The notes under the pieces were generated by a model, which worked only from the letters and a program-made list of their open reading frames with translations, had not been told where the DNA came from and ran no database searches. Made by a program: the position numbers and the translations under genes. 64,000 nucleotides of DNA from Coturnix japonica (taxonomy: Eukaryota; Chordata; Aves; Galliformes; Phasianidae), in the NCBI RefSeq assembly GCF_001577835.2, contig NC_029518.1, positions 70,835,378 to 70,899,377 of the forward strand, in the 5' to 3' direction. Below, in pieces: positions 61,509-64,000 of this stretch. Position 1 is the first letter of the stretch. Each line of letters starts with the position of its first letter.

Positions 61509-63490
61509 CCTCCAGGGAAGCTTTGGAGCTGAGGCTTGCTTTTTCATGTGGCTTCATTATTGGTGGCCCTTTTTGTATGTTTCCATCTTCTGATTAAAAG
61601 GTAATGAGAACATGCCATTTGAACTGTAGGAAATAATAAAGTAAGTTTAGTGTGTTGATTTGTACTATGGAGGTTAACAAACAACCAAAATATGTGAATC
61701 GGTTGTTGGTTGTGTGACTTATGTTACTGTTCACTGTTGAAGTATTTTAAGAACCAAACAGACATATTTTATACTGATCTGATTATGAAACAAATGAAAA
61801 CTGATGACATTCACCTCTCATAAACTGAGTAGAGTTCCCATGTTGCCTAAAGCATGTCTCAAATAGGTGAGACATATTTTGTCTCAATAGCTTAAGGATT
61901 CCAGACACAGGAAAATGTCTTTAGATTTGTCAGTTCTATAACTTGGTCTTCACTGCATAAATTTTGTCAGCTTTTGGGAAATATTTTAGCTATTAGTCCA
62001 TGCATGTTCTGGTTTCCTAATTTATCTCCAAACTATTTCCACTCCTGCGTTACCACCCACAGTGTGTACTGCTGTGTAGGTGCAGTGTTTATGGGTCTGC
62101 AACTCCCTGAGTTCAGAACAATCTTGCACCAAGGACAATGCTGAATACCAGCTCCAGATTAATCAGGTTTAAACATGGTATTTGTTCTCATTTTGCACAA
62201 GTGATGGATACAAAACAGTCCTTTCCACTGTGGCAGTTGAGTAGTTAGAAGAACCTTTTAATAGAAGGGAATAATTAGATACTAGAAAATGAGAATAATG
62301 GAAACAGAGGGACAACACTTCCTTTCAGGTTCAATCACGAATACTTATGTTTAACATTTACTCCCAGGATATGTTTTTCATTCTTTATGTGCTTACAACA
62401 ATTTCTGTTTAGTTTTGCGATTTTGCTTTTATTTCCATTTTTATTTTGTTTGGTTTTTAGACTGGGATTACTGTGACTGGCACAGAAAGACAAAAGAATG
62501 AGAAAATCCATGGTTTGCTTTGAAAACAGTAGCAACTTGGAAAGAATCAGTTCTCCTGTGAGAGGATTCTTTGCATTTTTTCATAATCAAAGATTTTCTT
62601 TCAGGTAGAAATCTTGTGTGTCTGATAGCAAATTCAGATGGTTTTATGTTGGCTGGTTTCCTTAACTGCTATTCAGATTTTATTTCCACAATGTTCAGTT
62701 TTCTTTAATCCAGTATTTTCTTTTGATCAATCTAATTCTTTTGGAGAGCAGTCAAATGCAAAGAAAAGTGATATGCCTCACTTTATCACAGTTTTTCCAT
62801 ACATTTTTCAATCTGATCCTTTCTATGCATCTATCCCACCCTAAGCAGATAGAACTGATATGCAGGTTGTATCTTGGCAAAAGCAGAACTCTGTGAATCC
62901 ACTGGGTATATCTTTTTAAAATGGAATTACTCTGTCATCAGTAGAAACCTTCCTTTGATCAACTTTTTCCATACTCCAGAAGGCTGTTGCATAACTTTGC
63001 TTTCCCTAGGTAACAAGTTAAATGATAGTTTTAAGTAACAAAATCAGAACCCACTCGCTGCGTATTATTTTTCCCATTGATTTTACATACTAAGAGTTTG
63101 CTTTCTTAGTCAGTCTGATTCTTTCTTTTTTTCCTCCCATGTTAACTAAAATGATAGAAACAAAATCTATGTTTAAACTCTGTAGCAAAGTTCAAATAAG
63201 CTTATCATATTTTGTACAAATACTAACTGTATGACCAATCTATGTGCACTCTTCTAACTCTGTCTGCTGTTTCCTTGTGCTGAGATGATGTTTGCTTATG
63301 GTTCTAGTAATGAGAACAGCTACTGATGGCTCTGCTTACTGCTTAAGGATGCAAAATAAGAAAACAGATCCTGTCATGAAACAGATACATAATTCCTACA
63401 TACTTAGCAAAACAGCAAGACAGAATATATGAGGAAAATAAATATGTGGATTGTATCTAGGTTTTTTCACTAATTTTTGTTAATACTGAT

Positions 63491-63510
63491 AATATTAATA
63501 TATTAATATT
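63491..63510. repeat. 20-bp perfect AT palindrome
   Basis: AATATTAATATATTAATATT equals its own reverse complement. All-AT composition makes chance occurrence plausible; it may be cruciform-prone. Confidence 0.95.
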
Positions 63511-64000
63511 TTTGAAATTGAGAAGTTTTGAATATAATTATTTTGGCTGTTTATGTAACTAGAAGAATTTCTTGTCCCCAACAAGACTGTTTCGTTAGTG
63601 AGTGGTTTAATTTATGCATGCTAAGAATCTTGTGTGGCACTTTTCAGATGCTTTAGGTGTGGGTCTATTACCTGATTTTTTTCCTCAATATTTGACTTCT
63701 TGACAATTGTAATGTGCTTTTATACTTGCAACGTATTCCACTTAGTAAACCAAAGAAGTAGTAGGGCAGCTCTCAAAATGTAATAAAACTGTCAAGAATT
63801 CAGTATTTGGCAAAGATCTGTAGCAAAATATAGGATTTTTATTTTTTATTTTTTGCATTAAACATGATAAAAACATTCACAATTAATATCCCCATATATT
63901 TCTTTTCTACATTCTTGAATAGCCATCTGATGTAGTCTGGAAAGTAGGAGTTGTGGCCAAGGAAATTAAATGACAATTTAGGTAATATGAGTCTGTCTAG

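Larger units (their letters stand above)
37634..64000 (+). other. ME1: ME1 intron 1 (5' part, continues beyond window)
   Basis: It begins with the GTAGGG donor at 37634. No later segment encodes the expected next residues (G-M-A-F-T-L-E-E-R-Q-Q-L-N-I-H-G-L-L-P-P), so exon 2 must lie beyond 64000 and the intron is at least 26.4 kb. A long first intron is usual for vertebrate ME1. The interval contains LINE and mariner insertions listed separately, several microsatellites, and no other gene that I can support. Stretches 38160-40285, 41450-42600, 42660-47360, 47430-52340, 53880-55540, 55700-61200 and 61510-64000 hold nothing recognised beyond the simple repeats listed. Confidence 0.8.

Noticed and set aside
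63491-63510. AT palindrome as a functional site
   Set aside because: All-AT palindromes of this size are expected in AT-rich introns; kept only as a sequence repeat.
1-64000. Retroviral or other LTR elements, CRISPR arrays, tRNA or rRNA genes
   Set aside because: No long terminal repeat pair with internal gag/pol/env-like sequence, no regularly spaced repeat-spacer pattern, and no tRNA/rRNA-like signature were seen by eye.

Overview
The window is vertebrate genomic DNA, almost certainly from a bird and probably a galliform close to chicken. The support is numerous CR1 LINE fragments with the avian 3'-end signature (AGAATCATAGAATC read antisense, GATTCT in sense), a mariner copy closely resembling the chicken Galluhop/Mariner1_GG family, and two CpG islands in otherwise AT-rich, gene-poor sequence. 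Galliform assignment is inference from repeats recalled from memory, not from a database search.

Only one protein-coding exon can be supported. It is exon 1 of ME1 (cytosolic NADP-dependent malic enzyme) on the + strand at 37589-37633, encoding MKRGYEVLRDPHLNK and ending at a clean AAG|GTAGGG donor inside a CpG island (about 36940-37960). No exon 2 (expected to continue G-M-A-F-T-L-E-E-R-Q-Q-L-N-I-H) is visible downstream, so 37634-64000 is read as the first 26.4 kb of ME1 intron 1. About 3.7 kb upstream of the start codon, 33815-34019 carries seven same-strand nuclear-receptor half-sites, one pair forming a DR4 (GGGTCA-acca-GGGACA), plus a CACGTG E-box and a PBX/MEIS-like site. This fits the thyroid-hormone response unit known a little under 4 kb upstream of the chicken malic enzyme gene and is the best regulatory feature here.

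Layout: 1-3.7 kb is AT-rich sequence with one ancient CR1 remnant. At 3.78-5.21 kb is a CpG island with possible minus-strand splice donors; by the ME1-PRSS35 synteny of other vertebrates it could be the PRSS35 promoter, with its coding exon off the left edge. From 5.2 to 33.7 kb is intergenic sequence with young and ancient CR1 pieces and simple repeats. The ME1 regulatory region, promoter and exon 1 lie at 33.8-37.96 kb. From 38 to 64 kb is ME1 intron 1, holding an internally deleted CR1 (40.3-41.4 kb), a mariner interrupted by a CR1 fragment (52.3-53.9 kb), smaller CR1 fragments and microsatellites.

No tRNA, rRNA, CRISPR array, retroviral element or other host gene was recognised. Open frames of 60-250 codons elsewhere are chance frames, GC-rich frames in CpG islands, or decayed LINE/transposon coding sequence. 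I see no undescribed multi-gene system here; the interesting points are regulatory and mobile-element architecture.
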